Source of the DNA: Isochrysis galbana
Lineage: Eukaryota; Haptophyta; Isochrysidales; Isochrysidaceae
Assembly (NCBI GenBank): GCA_018136815.1
Contig: CM030938.1
Span: 310,001-374,000, forward strand
DNA: 64,000 nucleotides
Direction: 5' to 3'
Below the pieces are notes generated by a model. The model was not told where the DNA came from, made no database searches, and was given only the letters and a program-made list of their open reading frames with translations. Numbering within the stretch: the first letter of the stretch is position 1; every line of letters begins with the position of its first letter. This document shows positions 9,302-19,860 of this stretch, in pieces. The position numbers and the translations under genes were made by a program.

Positions 9302-11394
9302 ATGGGTTGTGGATCGTCTGTGAGGGCCACCGTGGTGCCAGAGACCTTTGGTCAGGCGAGCCTGGCCGATGCCGCCACTCTCATGCCCGTACCCTCTTTC
9401 GCGGAGATGCCCAAAGATAAATCCGCCAGGATGAAGACGGTGGGGGCCAAAGCCTCAGTCCCCTCATTCACTGAGGTGTCACCGACACCAGGGACAGCAC
9501 GCGTGTCTGTAGAGGGGTGTCAGACACCAGGACTGGGACGACGATCGTCGAACATTTCCTTTATTGATGGAGTGACGGCCATCAAGGATGGTGGCTCGAG
9601 GATGGTGGAGGAAAGCACCAGGATGGCGTCAAGCGCATGGAGATCATTCAATGCATCGGCTCGATTTTCGTTTCGGGATGATGTTCCCTTGATACGGAGG
9701 CTGTCGAGACGTCAAATGGACGAGGAGCAGGCGTCTGCTGTGAGGCTACAGGCGCACATTCGGGCGCGTCAGGCGCGCAAGAAGCTGCAAATGCAAGTGA
9801 AGCATACAGACAGTGCACGGGTCCTCAAACGCAAGGATACGGTGCGCTTCGGTGTGACGTCTAGTAGTATAAGCTGAGTAGCACCAGAACATATGTGTCA
9901 CGGATGCCCCTCAACACGCGCCCTTCTCGCATCCCACACTGCACAGGCTGCACTACGCCGTGTTAATGACTACAAAATTGGCAAGTTGCTAGGCGCTGGC
10001 GCTTATGGCCGAGTGTATCGCGCCACCAAATATTTCGACGTCTACGCCATCAAGGTATGTAGCAGCATCTAACCACCAAGTACCATGTGAATGGTGCTGC
10101 AGACCGCCGTGCTGATTCGGCATCTTGTGCTGCCTCCACTTTTGGTTAGGTTGTGAAGAAGCCATCAGCGCGCCGAGGGAGAGAAGGCGGGCTAATGAAG
10201 AATCCGAGCTTGAGTGGGAAAGCTCAACGGCATAGCGCTGAGCAGAGCGCTGCCGAGTTGAGAAGAGAGATTACTATCATGAAGAAGCTCAATCACCCCA
10301 ACGTAGTGAGGCTATTTGAGGTGAGACACGAGACTCACATCTTTTTACACAGGCTGTTCTCATCCCGAGCCACCTCGACGTGTTGGCTTCTCCCTCCTCA
10401 CAAGGTCGAGAGTGTTCATCCTACCGTCTTGTAGGTAATTGATGACGAGGAGCATGACGAGTTATTCATGGTCATGGAGCTGATTGATGGAAACAATCTT
10501 CTTGAACCAATCACACAGAAACGAGTCGTTCCCGACGCAGAATTACGGGTGTGGATGAGAGACATGGTGCGTTCTTCCTTCTGCCATATGAGTGTCGCCC
10601 AGCCTTGATGCCGTGAGAAATTTTCCGCGAGGAATGGTGCAGTGTCCCTGCTTAGTTCAACCGTTGCTGATGCGTCAATGCCGCAGTTGATGGGTATCGA
10701 GCACCTTCATCTCAATGGCGTGTGCCATCGGGATATCAAACCGGAAAATGTACTTTGGGATAAACGCGAGCAAAGGGCAAAGCTAGCCGATTTTGGAACA
10801 GCGCGGTTGATCAATGAACGGCCTAAGTTGGGTGGAGACTACGTCACAGCCACCGAAGGTACAGTTTGTTTCTTTGCTCCCGAGATGTGCCAATCGGGGA
10901 TTCACTCCAAAGGAGGATACTCAGCGCGCGCAGCGGACTGGTGGGCCTACGGTGTATGTCTATACATGTGGGTGTACCATGAAGCTCCCTTCGTTGCACC
11001 GACGCCGATGCTTTTGATGGAGAAAATTCGCACAGAGCCGGTATCATATGACAAAGATGCGCACGGTGCATCCGACAGTGTGATTGTACTTTTGCAAGGC
11101 CTGCTCGCGCAAAACCCCCGAGTCAGGTACTCGTTGGGTGACATTCGCCGCGATGCATTCATCACCGCGGATGGCAAGCAGCCACTGCCTGAACCTGATG
11201 TGCCCACGGATGGACAATCGTTGGCGAAGTCCGAACTAGAGGGTGCAATAACGCGAATAATTGCTGAGCAGTCCTTCTTTCGGGCTAGTGCAAACCATGG
11301 AGATCGGGATAGTTGCCGTAGCAGCGGCATCTTCACATCACAACGTGACTCGAGTGATCGGCTTCCCGCTCCTGAAGAACTAGGGAGCCCTTGA
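9302..11394 (+). CDS. CaMKK-like Ser/Thr protein kinase with myristoylation start and IQ motif
   Basis: Five exons: 9302 to about 9850, 9947-10054, 10150-10320, 10435-10566 and 10687-11394. The first donor is ambiguous (ACG|GTGCGC or GGT|GTGACG, both phase 0). The start MGCGSS is a classic N-myristoylation plus palmitoylation signal. Next come a Ser-rich linker and an IQ-like calmodulin-binding helix (AVRLQAHIRARQARKKL). The kinase domain has GAGAYGRVY (P-loop), AIKVVKK (catalytic Lys), HRDIKPENV, ADFG and APE. An Arg/Pro/Gly-rich insert between the catalytic Lys and helix C (KKPSARRGREGG) is the signature of the CaMKK/SAK1/GRIK group, which phosphorylates SnRK1/AMPK-type kinases. The activation loop keeps GTVCFFAPE. 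A membrane-tethered, calmodulin-linked upstream kinase is inferred. Confidence 0.75.
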
Positions 11395-11756
11395 GCTAGA
11401 TTACGTTTCTTCAACGCAAGCCACATTGGCGTGTGATTTGGGGCTATTTTGTCTTGTTCTCCACATGTTTGCGCTACCTGATGGGTTTCTGCTTTCTGAC
11501 TCGTTTGATTCTTGGCTGAGCGACGTACGCTTCCAACACATCACACCCTTGGGAGCAACTTTCCGGCAATCGATTGCGTGTGCTATTGTATCATCACGAC
11601 CGCTGGAAGGGAGAGTCTAGTTCGTGATCAACGTTCAACGTTCCCTTTTTTTGCTTTATTCTTTCACATTCACCGAAAACAATAATAATGCATAGAGCGT
11701 GTGGCCTAGTCGACCCCACTAGCTGTTTGAACAGAACCGTTCAATCCCGCTACTCT
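11395..11756 (+). other. 3' flank of the kinase; no gene
   Basis: AT-rich 3' region. At 11703-11750 the words CCTAGTCGACCCCACTAGC and CAATCCCGC resemble a degraded arm of the foldback element at 6345. Confidence 0.4.
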
Positions 11757-11773
11757 TGGCTGTCTGGGTATGC

Positions 11774-12520
11774 AACTAAGTTTATACTTGGTTGACCCAT
11801 GGGGGGGCACGAGCCCCCCCCTCTCTCCACTCCTCCCCTGCCATGGGGGAGGAACCACCCATCCTCCTGGCACGCCTGATGGCTTGCCAGGAGGCCACTG
11901 CCCTACTGACCCACTCCCTTCCCCACAGGCTCGCCCCATTCGCCCATCCTGGCCCCTCGTGACCAGCCCATTGCTCCAACCCCCCCTCCCCCCCTGGTCG
12001 ACAGGCAGACAGGTGCAGAGTGGGGGCCCCTGAGGCTCAGGAGCGCCAGCGAGGGAGAGGCAGGGGAGGCCAGGGCCCAGTCCCAGCCTCCTCTGCCCCC
12101 AGAGCTGGCCTCCAGGAGCCTCCAGGGGTCGCCAGGGGCAGCTGCAGGCCTGCCGCAGGCGCGCCATCGCGCGTGCCGCAGGAGAGGGGAGAGAGAGCGC
12201 GGAGAAGGGGGTGGGCGGAGCGAGAGCTCCGCTCACCGAAAAATAGGTAAGTCCCGCACCTGTTTACAGGATAAGTCGGGGCTGAGACCGCCGCCCACTC
12301 GGAGACACAGGAGGAAGGGGGGGAATGATCACCGGGGGGGGGCGCGGGCCACCGGACCATATCTAAGCCCTTCACCCCTATCCCCCTAGTAGTGCACGGG
12401 GGGAGTCGCCTTATGGCGGGGGGAGAAGGGCCGGGGAAGTGGGGGTGTAGAAAGTTTCCTACGTGAGTAGAAAGTAGAGGGTCCACGGCCGCGTGTGCGG
12501 TGAGACTATTAAAAGGTTTA
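11774..12520 (+). mobile_element. Family D SINE-like element (subtype 2), full length with 17-bp target-site duplication
   Basis: TGGCTGTCTGGGTATGC occurs at 11757-11773 and again at 12521-12537, flanking an element of about 747 bp. The 5' end is (C)AACTAAGTTTATACTTGG, followed by CCCATGG and the GGGGGGC ... GCCCCCC hairpin. The 3' end is GTGAGACTATTAAAAGGTTTA. The last 140 bp resemble the 3' tail of the LINE at 28.7 kb (a GGGGAGTCGCC hairpin block, then TATTAAAAGG). No reverse transcriptase is present. It is interpreted as a SINE that borrows the LINE 3' end. Confidence 0.88.
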
Positions 12521-12609
12521 TGGCTGTCTGGGTATGCGAAGCCGACGAGCGAGGGGCCCGCCGGCCCCCTCGATGGGGCATCCTTATTGGCGAGCCTTAA
12601 CTTGAGCAC

Positions 12610-12935
12610 CGCATGACGGATCCGAGGTTACCACTGCCTCAGATGGGAACAGAAGGGACGGAAGGGAAGCGGCGAGAGGCGCGGCGGAAGTTGGGGGGTG
12701 GCCAATGACGGGCTGGACCACCTCCTCAGCAGAGAAAGGCGAGAGGACGGGCTTGGGCGAGGGCGAGCGCGACGACGGAGCGGACATGGCTGGGCGGATC
12801 GGGTTGGATAGGCTGAGGCTGAGGGCTTGGAGAGGTTTGGTATCGAGGTAGTGTTGAGAACGAGGGACGAGAACGGGAACGAGAACGAGAACGAGAGCGA
12901 CGAACGAAGAACGACAGACGACAGACGGCTAGGGG
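12610..12935 (-). mobile_element. gag-like 5' fragment (second LTR family)
   Basis: The minus-strand ATG at 12787 opens MSAPSSRSPSPKPVLSPF, the same frame as at 2707. It is preceded by a run of CGTTCTCGTTCTC repeats. It is truncated after about 65 codons. Confidence 0.6.
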
Positions 12936-12974
12936 CCGATGGACCGACGAGATGACACTACACTCACGTCAACA

Positions 12975-13185
12975 CTCTCCACACTAACGTATCCCTATCA
13001 CGGAACGCACAGGAACCCGCTGACAGATCGAACAAGGAAGAGAATGCCGACAAGAGAGCGACGGGGCGACGGACGATCCGACGGGGCGACAGTTACGCAC
13101 GGGAATAAGGAGGGAATCTTTCGACAACCCTTAAGTGATTTGATGAAGACCGAAGTAAAATAGCGCCACGGTATAATCCAACGGC
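12975..13185 (-). repeat. Dispersed repeat family C, reverse copy
   Basis: Reverse complement of 6130-6335, diverged by scattered substitutions. Confidence 0.6.
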
Positions 13186-13375
13186 CAACACCTGAGGGGG
13201 AATCAGGGTCACACAAGGGGGCGGTTCCTTGCACCGGCGATACCTGATCGCGCGACTTAGCCTAAAACGCGAGGAGCACGCAAGGAGGTAAGTAAGCCAG
13301 GTCCAGGTGAGGGGCAAGCAGGCGACAAAGGAGGCGACAAAGGAGGCGAGGGCAACAAGGGCGAATGGACGAATG

Positions 13376-13748
13376 TAGGACCGGCTCCCAGAGGGCCAGC
13401 AAGGGCAGCTCAGGGGGCAGTGGAGGCTGGGGCTCAGCCCCTGGCCCCCCCTTGCCTCTCCCACACGCTCGCCTCGCTGGCCATGGGAGCCGCCTGAAGT
13501 CCCCTGTATGCCTGGCGACCAGGGATAGGGGGGAGTCAGCTCGAGGGCAGGTCCAGCGCGGGCGTGAGAGTGTAGCTCGCGGCCAGCGCCCACGAAGGGT
13601 CTGGGCCAGGTTGATGAGTGCCCTGCCCCTGCCAGAGGGCAGGGGCTGGGCTTGATTGTACGGGCCCACCCCAGGGGCCAAGGGGTGTCCGCGATGGAGT
13701 GACGGGGGCGCGAGGCTCCCATTGTTCCCCACTTTTAAAAGTAGGTTG
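13376..13748 (-). mobile_element. Family A element, 3'-truncated and diverged copy
   Basis: Reverse complement of roughly the first 370 bp of family A, ending (its 5' end) at CAACCTACTTTTAAAAG. The hairpin word has changed to a palindromic form (CTACTTTTAAAAGTGG). The rest of the element is absent. Confidence 0.7.
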
Positions 13749-13883
13749 AGGACCTGTGCCCCTAAGTAGAGCACGAGGGGAGATGCCGTAAGGCGGGAAG
13801 TCAGGGAGAGGAGAGGGACGGGCGTGGCTATAGAGTGACGTTGCAAAGCAGCGCGGGGCGAGAGTATTAAAAGGTTTTTTTAG
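13749..13883 (+). mobile_element. LINE-beta 3' tail, severely 5'-truncated
   Basis: CCCCTAAGTAGAGCACGAGG through GATGCCGTAAGGCGGG to GAGAGTATTAAAAGGTTTTT matches the last 130 bp of the LINE at 28.7 kb. Only the 3' end is present, as expected for abortive target-primed reverse transcription. Confidence 0.7.
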
Positions 13884-13956
13884 TATGAGATCTGGCTCGA
13901 TGGTGGGTAGTGGTGAAGCGCGTAGCTATAGCGAGCCTCCAACGTATGCTGTGGGC

Positions 13957-14093
13957 ATAAAAGTTCATGTGGAAATGCCCCGGGTATGCCCTGGAGAGCA
14001 GCCATTGCGCGCCAAAAAGCTAGACATAAAAGTTCATGTGGTAGTGCTGTGGGTTTGCCCTGGGCAGTGGCCATTGCGCGCCAAAAAGCTGAC
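13957..14093 (+). repeat. Tandem duplication, two units of about 68 bp
   Basis: ACATAAAAGTTCATGTGG ... CCATTGCGCGCCAAAAAGCT occurs twice in direct tandem (13957-14022 and 14027-14093). A second local duplication (ATGAGTCCCA ... CCTTCCGCCTCAACC) occupies 14243-14342, overlapping the end of the small gene that follows. Confidence 0.7.
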
Positions 14094-14292
14094 TCCGCTG
14101 GACCTTCCATTCCCACTTCCTTCTGATACCAAAAACAGATCGTCAGGAAGAAACAGCTGCCGAGGCTATGTCTTGCCTACCCAGCAAATTGGCCACTGTG
14201 ATAGACAGCTAGTAGTTGTCTCACACAAAATGGACCTCTTAAATGAGTCCCAATGCCTGTTCCATCGCATGCCTTCCGCCTCAACCACTGGG

Positions 14293-14757
14293 CTACAGAA
14301 ATGAGTCCCATTGACTGCTCCATTGCCCGCCTTCCGCCTCAACCGCCGCACGCGCCCGACGGGCAGCTGCTTTCACGAGACGTCTTGCCTGTGGCCGCGC
14401 TGCTTCCACAGCTGAGGCATGAGCAGCTCGGGCAGTCTCGTGTCGGAGTTGCAGCTCGATGGACCGTGAGAAGGGAGCGAGGTACGGACCAACTTTAATG
14501 ATGAGCGGAGAATAGAAGACATATGTCGCGAGAACGGACGCGGCAGCCAGGACAAGGAAGATCGTGAAGCCACAGCAGCAGCGGAAGAGGAAGCCGTTTA
14601 CATCGTCTACCACCTCAAGTGCCTTCCCATCCTCTTCTTCATCCGTGGCATCTGTGTTGTCAGGCGCGAGGTTCTCTCCCCTTTTTTGTGCGTCCTCGTC
14701 TGCACGCCCTATCCGACCGGCATGCTCCGCTTGCTCGCGCTTGTCCTCGGCCCCCAT
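14293..14757 (-). CDS. Small single-pass membrane protein, unknown function
   Basis: An uninterrupted 154-aa frame. Residues 1-50 are acidic and charged (DATDEEEDGKALEVVDD). A CCC cluster and a strong membrane segment follow (GFTIFLVLAAASVLATYVF, about residues 60-78), then an Ala/Arg-rich amphipathic helix to the end. Codon use resembles the neighbouring genes. No family was recognised. The C-terminal residues overlap a local tandem duplication, so the 3' end may be altered. Confidence 0.4.
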   Translation of the reverse strand: MGAEDKREQAEHAGRIGRADEDAQKRGENLAPDNTDATDEEEDGKALEVVDDVNGFLFRCCCGFTIFLVLAAASVLATYVFYSPLIIKVGPYLAPFSRSIELQLRHETARAAHASAVEAARPQARRLVKAAARRARAAVEAEGGQWSSQWDSFL

Positions 14758-14825
14758 CGTCCGCCCTGGCAGCCGATCGAGGGCGTGCAGAGAGGGACCA
14801 ACCTGCGGGGGGGGGTCCCTCTCCC

Positions 14826-15155
14826 TCTGTTAGAACTTATAGCGTCGTAGGACATCTTGTTGGCTAGCATTCCCGTACACCGGACGAGCCATGCGCCAAC
14901 CGCGCACACACCCCTAGATAAGAAATACGTATTTCCCGTATTTGGCCAGAGGCCAAATACATATGTATTTGGCTGTATTTGAAGCGCGTCCTGGGTTGTA
15001 GGCCTCGAATGTATTTGGCTGTATGTGCAGGCCCTAGCACCATATTTCCCATCCGGGCACACACCACACACACACACCCCATCGCGGGGTAGGGGCTCCG
15101 TTGCCGTCGAAGGGCTACGGTCCCGCAGCATTAAGGTTATTCTAAAAAAAATCTG
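14826..15155 (-). repeat. Dispersed repeat family I, interrupted by an AAATACG element
   Basis: Matches 4660-4835, but the sequence between CGCGCACAC and CCCATCGCGGGG is split by an insert of about 150 bp (14914-15075). This dates the insertion after family I spread. Confidence 0.6.
14916..15055. mobile_element. Short inverted-repeat element (AAATACG type) nested in repeat I
   Basis: Contains GGCCAAATACATATGTATTT and AAATACGTATTT palindromes and starts after CTAG, as does the better preserved copy at 42022-42194. It encodes nothing. Confidence 0.55.
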
Positions 15156-15184
15156 AAGATTCTGGGCTACACACCTACTAGTCT

Positions 15185-15590
15185 CAACTAAGTTTATACT
15201 TAGACGCGATGGAGCGCGCCGCCGCGACTCCCCTCTCCTTCAGGCCCCCCGCCCCCGCCGAGGGCGCCCCCCCAGTGCCCATGTGCCCATGGAGCAGCCG
15301 CTGTCGAAGCAGCCGCGTCCGCCCACTGAGGCCGAGCAGGTGCGTGCGACTCCGGTCGCGCCACACGGCCCATGGCCCCGGCCACACCACCCATGGCAGC
15401 CTAGGCAGCCATGCTGGCCTCCCCCATAGGCCATAGGGGGGCAGCAGGCTGTTGGCAGCACCCCACCCATCAATGCCAGGCTCAAACAGCCACCCTTCCA
15501 TTGGGCATGCCTTATGGCAGAGGCCCCTCTCGCCCTGGCAAGGGCCGCGCTGAGCAGCGCGGCCCGAGGCCGGGTGGCCCCTATGGGCAC
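15185..15590 (+). mobile_element. Family E SINE-like element
   Basis: Begins CAACTAAGTTTATACTTAG, then GCGATGGAGCGCGCCGCC. The same 5' end and body occur in reverse at 33716-34062. It shares the leader architecture of families A and D (hairpin, ATG, second GC hairpin) but has an unrelated body. The 3' boundary is approximate, where the two copies stop matching after GCCGGGTGGCCC. Confidence 0.65.
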
Positions 15591-16000
15591 AACATCCACC
15601 CCATTGCAACGTACAACATACTCTCTAGAGACACCCCTTCACACACACCACACCACACGTACAAAGCACACGCACACGACCCCTTACTTAGGGGAACGCA
15701 ACAATTCAAGGCCAAATACGGCGACCAAGTCGCGTTCCGTCAAAAGAGGGCCAGGTGATTTTTTTTTTCACTCAGAGGTGCATGTTTTCTTTTTCAACCA
15801 GTCTCCATGGTATTATTATCACAAAGATGAGTACAAAGCTAATCAAGGACGTGAGCATAGCAACTCCCCCCCCCCTTTCCCCAAAACACACGGTAACCCC
15901 AAAGCTACTGAGTTTTCATCCTTTTCGTCTTTTTCTCACACACCTCCTCTTCGATCCTATTGTCGATGTCGTTCTTCTGGCAGGCGACGATGTCGCTTGG

Positions 16001-16309
16001 CTAATCTTGGGTGGCGAGGTCCGTGACGCGTGCGAGGACGGCCTTCTTGTTCTCCATGTAGAGTTTGCCAGCTACTTGGTGCACTCGCACCATGGGATTC
16101 GTCTCAGCGTACGCGACCGCCGTGATGTATTCCATGCAGAGGTACGCGACGGCGGCCTCGTCTCCAATGTACTTGGTCTTGGGGATCCTGTCGTACTCGT
16201 CGGAGTAGTCGCCGACGAGCATGAGCTTTGCCTTGCACCAACGGCCCATGTATGGCTTGATCAGTGCCCACATCGACGGGTAGCGTACACGTGCTGCGTA
16301 ACGAAACAT
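16001..16309 (-). CDS. Hypothetical protein, 102 aa
   Basis: An intact frame (start MFRYAARVRYPS) with balanced, protein-like composition: AKLMLVGDYSDEYDRIPKT, IGDEAAVAYLCMEYI and a terminal helix. It has no signal peptide or membrane segment. I do not recognise the family. It lies between simple-sequence DNA and the LINE 3' end, so it may be a gene fragment; the start is the only Met near the 5' end. Confidence 0.4.
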   Translation of the reverse strand: MFRYAARVRYPSMWALIKPYMGRWCKAKLMLVGDYSDEYDRIPKTKYIGDEAAVAYLCMEYITAVAYAETNPMVRVHQVAGKLYMENKKAVLARVTDLATQD

Positions 16310-16314
16310 CTCTT

Positions 16315-16575
16315 ATATTGCACGTTTACGTAATTGTGCGCCTAAGGCGGCACGCAGAGGGAAAAAGTCGGCATGCGCACGCACGGCGTCTCCGCGGGGG
16401 GACCGATGCACACCGCGCCGTGCCCAATGCGCACGGCGTGCACAATGTGATTGGTGCTCCGTGGATACTATTCATTAAACTGCATGTTTATGTAGTTGTC
16501 GGCCTTAGAGGAAAAGCGTTTGCATGCGCACGCACGGCGTCCCCGCGGGGGAACATGCACCGCGGGAAAAAGCAG
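16315..16575 (+). repeat. Two diverged tandem units upstream of the LINE 3' end
   Basis: TGCACGTTTACGTAATTGTG ... CATGCGCACGCACGGCGTC and TGCATGTTTATGTAGTTGTC ... CATGCGCACGCACGGCGTC are imperfect repeats about 165 bp apart. No gene. Confidence 0.5.
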
Positions 16576-16610
16576 AGAAAAAAGTTGTTATCCCCACGCA
16601 CTGCTAGCCC

Positions 16611-19075
16611 TTATTTAATTTTAAAATAACTGTGGACATTTGATCGCTCAATTCGACTGATGCCCCACAATTGACGGAACGACACCTCCTTACTGACATC
16701 TGACATCCGCGTCCTAGCCCGTAGTTTACTTGTGCCCGTTATTCCATCGGTGAGTTTGCTCGTGGGGATTGTCGAGAGGACCGCTGCCCTTCCTAAGTTT
16801 GTCCGGCAAAACCACGCGTCGAGCACTTGCTTCCACTGTGCTTGGCGCGCGTCTAGATAGTTTAGGATCCATTTTGCTTGTAGTGCTTTGACGTGGTTAC
16901 CCCAGTCTAGCAGTCCCAGCCCGAGGTGAGGCCCTTTTTCCGAAGAGTTTTTAGTGGGAATCTCGGGATACTTTATCCATTGTAGCCTTCGTCCGGTGCG
17001 CGCGTTAGTCCACATAATTCTGTCCACGGATCTTTTGATTGCCGTATGGAATGATTTCGGGGCTGCAAGTGTCTGCAACCAGTATCTAGGGATAGAATAT
17101 ATAAGGAAGTTCGCTACCTTCGTTTTCCCGTGTATAGATAGGTTGTTGGTTAGCGGTGCGTATATAGTGGTTTTCTTCTCTATCTTGTCGGCTAATTTGC
17201 GCCAGAATTCCTTGATGGCCTGGGGCCCCCCTAACGGGACTCCCAGTATGGTCGCGTATTCGCTTCGTTTCAGCCACTTATATCTTTGGAATCTCGCGGG
17301 TGGGCGCTTCCTCTTCAGGGAGCCCATCCTCAGTCCTTCGAACTTTTGATCGTTGGGTTTGCCGCACGAGGCCGCCGCGTATCTTTCTACCCAGCTGAGA
17401 GATCGCGCCAGGCTGCTGTAGTCTGCCGCTAAGAGTTGCGTATCGTCCGCAAATTGACTTATCTTAAGTTCGGCACCGTTAACTACGATGCCTTCTATGT
17501 CTTCGTCTTCGTTTATCGCTCTGGTGAGGGCTTCTGCCGTTAAGAGGAAGGCCAGCGGCGAAAGCGGGCATCCTTGGGGGACGCCGCTCGCTATGTTGAA
17601 GGGGAAGCTCCTTCCCCCGTTCGCCTTTATGTAGCGGATTGGTTTAGCCTCGGAGTTCGTAAGAGCCTTCGCATACCTCTTGAAGTTTTCCCCGAATTTT
17701 AGTTTGTCGAGGACCAAATGGTAAAATTCCCAGTTGACCCTGTCGAAGGCCTTTTCCCAGTCGAGCGCCAGGAGGAGTCCTGGCTCCCCCGTTTCGTCTA
17801 GGTATGCATTCGTCAGTTGTAACAGATGAGTGGCTTCTCCGATCAACCGTTTCGGGACGAAGCCTAACTGGTCTTTCGAGATTATGTTACCGATTACTTT
17901 TTTTAATCTATTCGTAAGTACCTTGGCCAATATTTTGTAGTCGCTTTGCAGGAGCGTGATGGGTCTATAGTTCCTAGGATCTCTCGTGTCTCCTTTTTTA
18001 TACAGAAGTATTATGTCGCCTTCTCTCATGGATACGTTAAGTTGCCCCTGCTCTAGAGCTAGATTTAGCATTCTAAGGAAGTCATGTTTCACTAGGTCTA
18101 TGAAGCTTTTGTAGAACTCCGCCGGTAGCGCGTCTGGCCCCGCGCTTTTGCCACTCCCTATTTGGGTAATGGCGTCTGTGAGCTCCTCCATCGTTATTTT
18201 CCCTTCTATTGTATCGCTGTCGTGTTTATTCATCGGGCGTGTTTCCAGCGTCTCTTCGAGTTCGTGGTCTCTGGTGCTGCGGCGTTCCTGGTATAGCCAT
18301 ACGTAATACTTGCGGAGTTCGCTTCGTATTTCCGCATCGTCTGCGGTCGTGTTTCTCATGTCGTCCCCCGGGGCGTTCCAGTCCCTAGTGATGAAGAGTT
18401 CTGGGATCGCGCTGTTAGAGGCGCGCGTTTGAAATCTCTGAAAGAATTCTTTCGTCATCCTCTCCTCACATTTGAGGGAGTCGAAGCTTTCTTTGATCGT
18501 CGGTCTGGACTTCTTGCGAATCGCATCTACCTTTTCATTGAGTTCGCGCATTCTATCCACTTTCCTCGCGTTTGGCTCGCCATCGTTGAGCTCTATCCCA
18601 ATCAATGCAAGCTCTTCGACGGCCTTTGCTATTTCCTGTTGCTCTTTGTTTTGTCTTGTTGCCCATAGAAGGTAAATTGCCGCCGCCTTTTTCGCGTTGC
18701 TCCACGCGTCGTCGATGTCTTCGTCCGGTGTCTCAGGTTTTATGTGGACGAAAATCACCCTAATAAGCGGGCTCGTCAAAGCGGTTGAGGCGCAAGGTCT
18801 CACCTCCGTTCTTTTGGCTACTAGTAGACTCAACATGTAATCTAGCCAAGCATCGGCTGAACGCTTCAGGCGTGATGGTTGCGATCGATTTCTGTGGGCA
18901 ATCGTGTCATGAATCACGATTGGACACCGGCTGCTTTGCGCTCATCACGAGCCAACTTTTAGAATTTTTGGACACACAGATGGCCTCCAAGGCTTGTCCA
19001 AGGCCATTCACGTTCGGAGACACACAAGTCGTGCCCGCCAAGCACGGGCCAGTCAATAGTTCGCCTTTTCTATAG
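16611..19075 (-). mobile_element. LINE-alpha (L1-like), 768-codon reverse transcriptase ORF, endonuclease mostly missing
   Basis: An uninterrupted minus-strand ORF (18917-16611) carries a non-LTR reverse transcriptase: PDALPAEFYKSF, YRPITLLQSDYKILAKVL, LGFVPKR, ALDWEKAFDRVNW, SGVPQGCPLSPLAF and the catalytic QFADDTQLL. A thumb region with ILGVPLGG and NLSIHGKTKVANFLIYSI follows. Just upstream (about 19075-18907) a second frame has CVSPNVNGLGQAL, the typical start of an apurinic-type endonuclease, which breaks off after some 40 residues. Most of the endonuclease is therefore deleted, and the copy is probably not autonomous. The element ends at the stop codon within a conserved 3' sequence that recurs at 38695-38764 and 59338-59395. 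Confidence 0.85.
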
Positions 19076-19860
19076 CACAGCATCCCAACATGGAGCACAA
19101 AAAGTAGTTTTGTTTTCGCGTTGACGTGCAAAATTGACGACGGACAGCCTCGTGTTTTCGAGCGTCTCACGTTCGATTTCGAGAGACAACCCCTCCTTTT
19201 CGCTCGATGGTTCGACAGTCTCATATGGTAAGAATGGTTGGCTACCGAAACATTGGCATTTTGACATGCTGGATGCTGGTGGTCATGTACTGTGCTCATA
19301 TGTGTCTTGGACTGGTGAAATGAAGACTAAAATTAGAATTACTATGGTTATAATTTGGTAAAACTATAATCAATTTGATCTTTTTCTCCTGCGGCGGCGC
19401 GTGATGGCGGCCGCAGCGATGGTCGCTGGCCTCGCAAGTGGCCTCGCACGCGGCCTGTGGCCGCTCTGGCGAGGGTCTGCGGGTCTGCGCGGCCACAGGA
19501 GGCCAGCAAGCACCCCCTCCCACCATACTGAGGCGGTGCCGCGCGTGATGGGCCAGCCCATCATGCGCAGCACCGTCATTTTGACGGCTCGCGGCCAGCC
19601 GCGCACTGCACGCGCGCGAGAGGCTGGCAGCAGATGCCAGCAGGGGCGAGGTGGAGGGCGCAGGCGACGCCGTGACGCCGTGCGATCGCGCAGGGCTCTG
19701 TACTGCCTGTCCGGGGGTAACTGTGCCCGGGGAACGCAGGCGCGCGTCGCACAGCGCGACCTGTGGTGCACTTTTGTGGTCGACGTCAATTTCGCACGAG
19801 CGCGAAAACGTTTTTGGGTTTGTGTGTTGAATGGCGTCGAAAATGTACATATTTCTTATA
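19076..19860. other. Intergenic; no convincing gene
   Basis: ORFs are present on both strands (19296-19901) but contain no recognisable domain. 19385-19760 is GC-rich with many CGCGC and GGCCAGC words. Confidence 0.35.

Noticed and set aside
13376..13748. Long ORFs in the family A and D copies (for example 13093-13846, 7655-8510)
   Set aside because: They do not encode conserved domains and follow the GC-rich repeat sequence; interpreted as non-coding element bodies.
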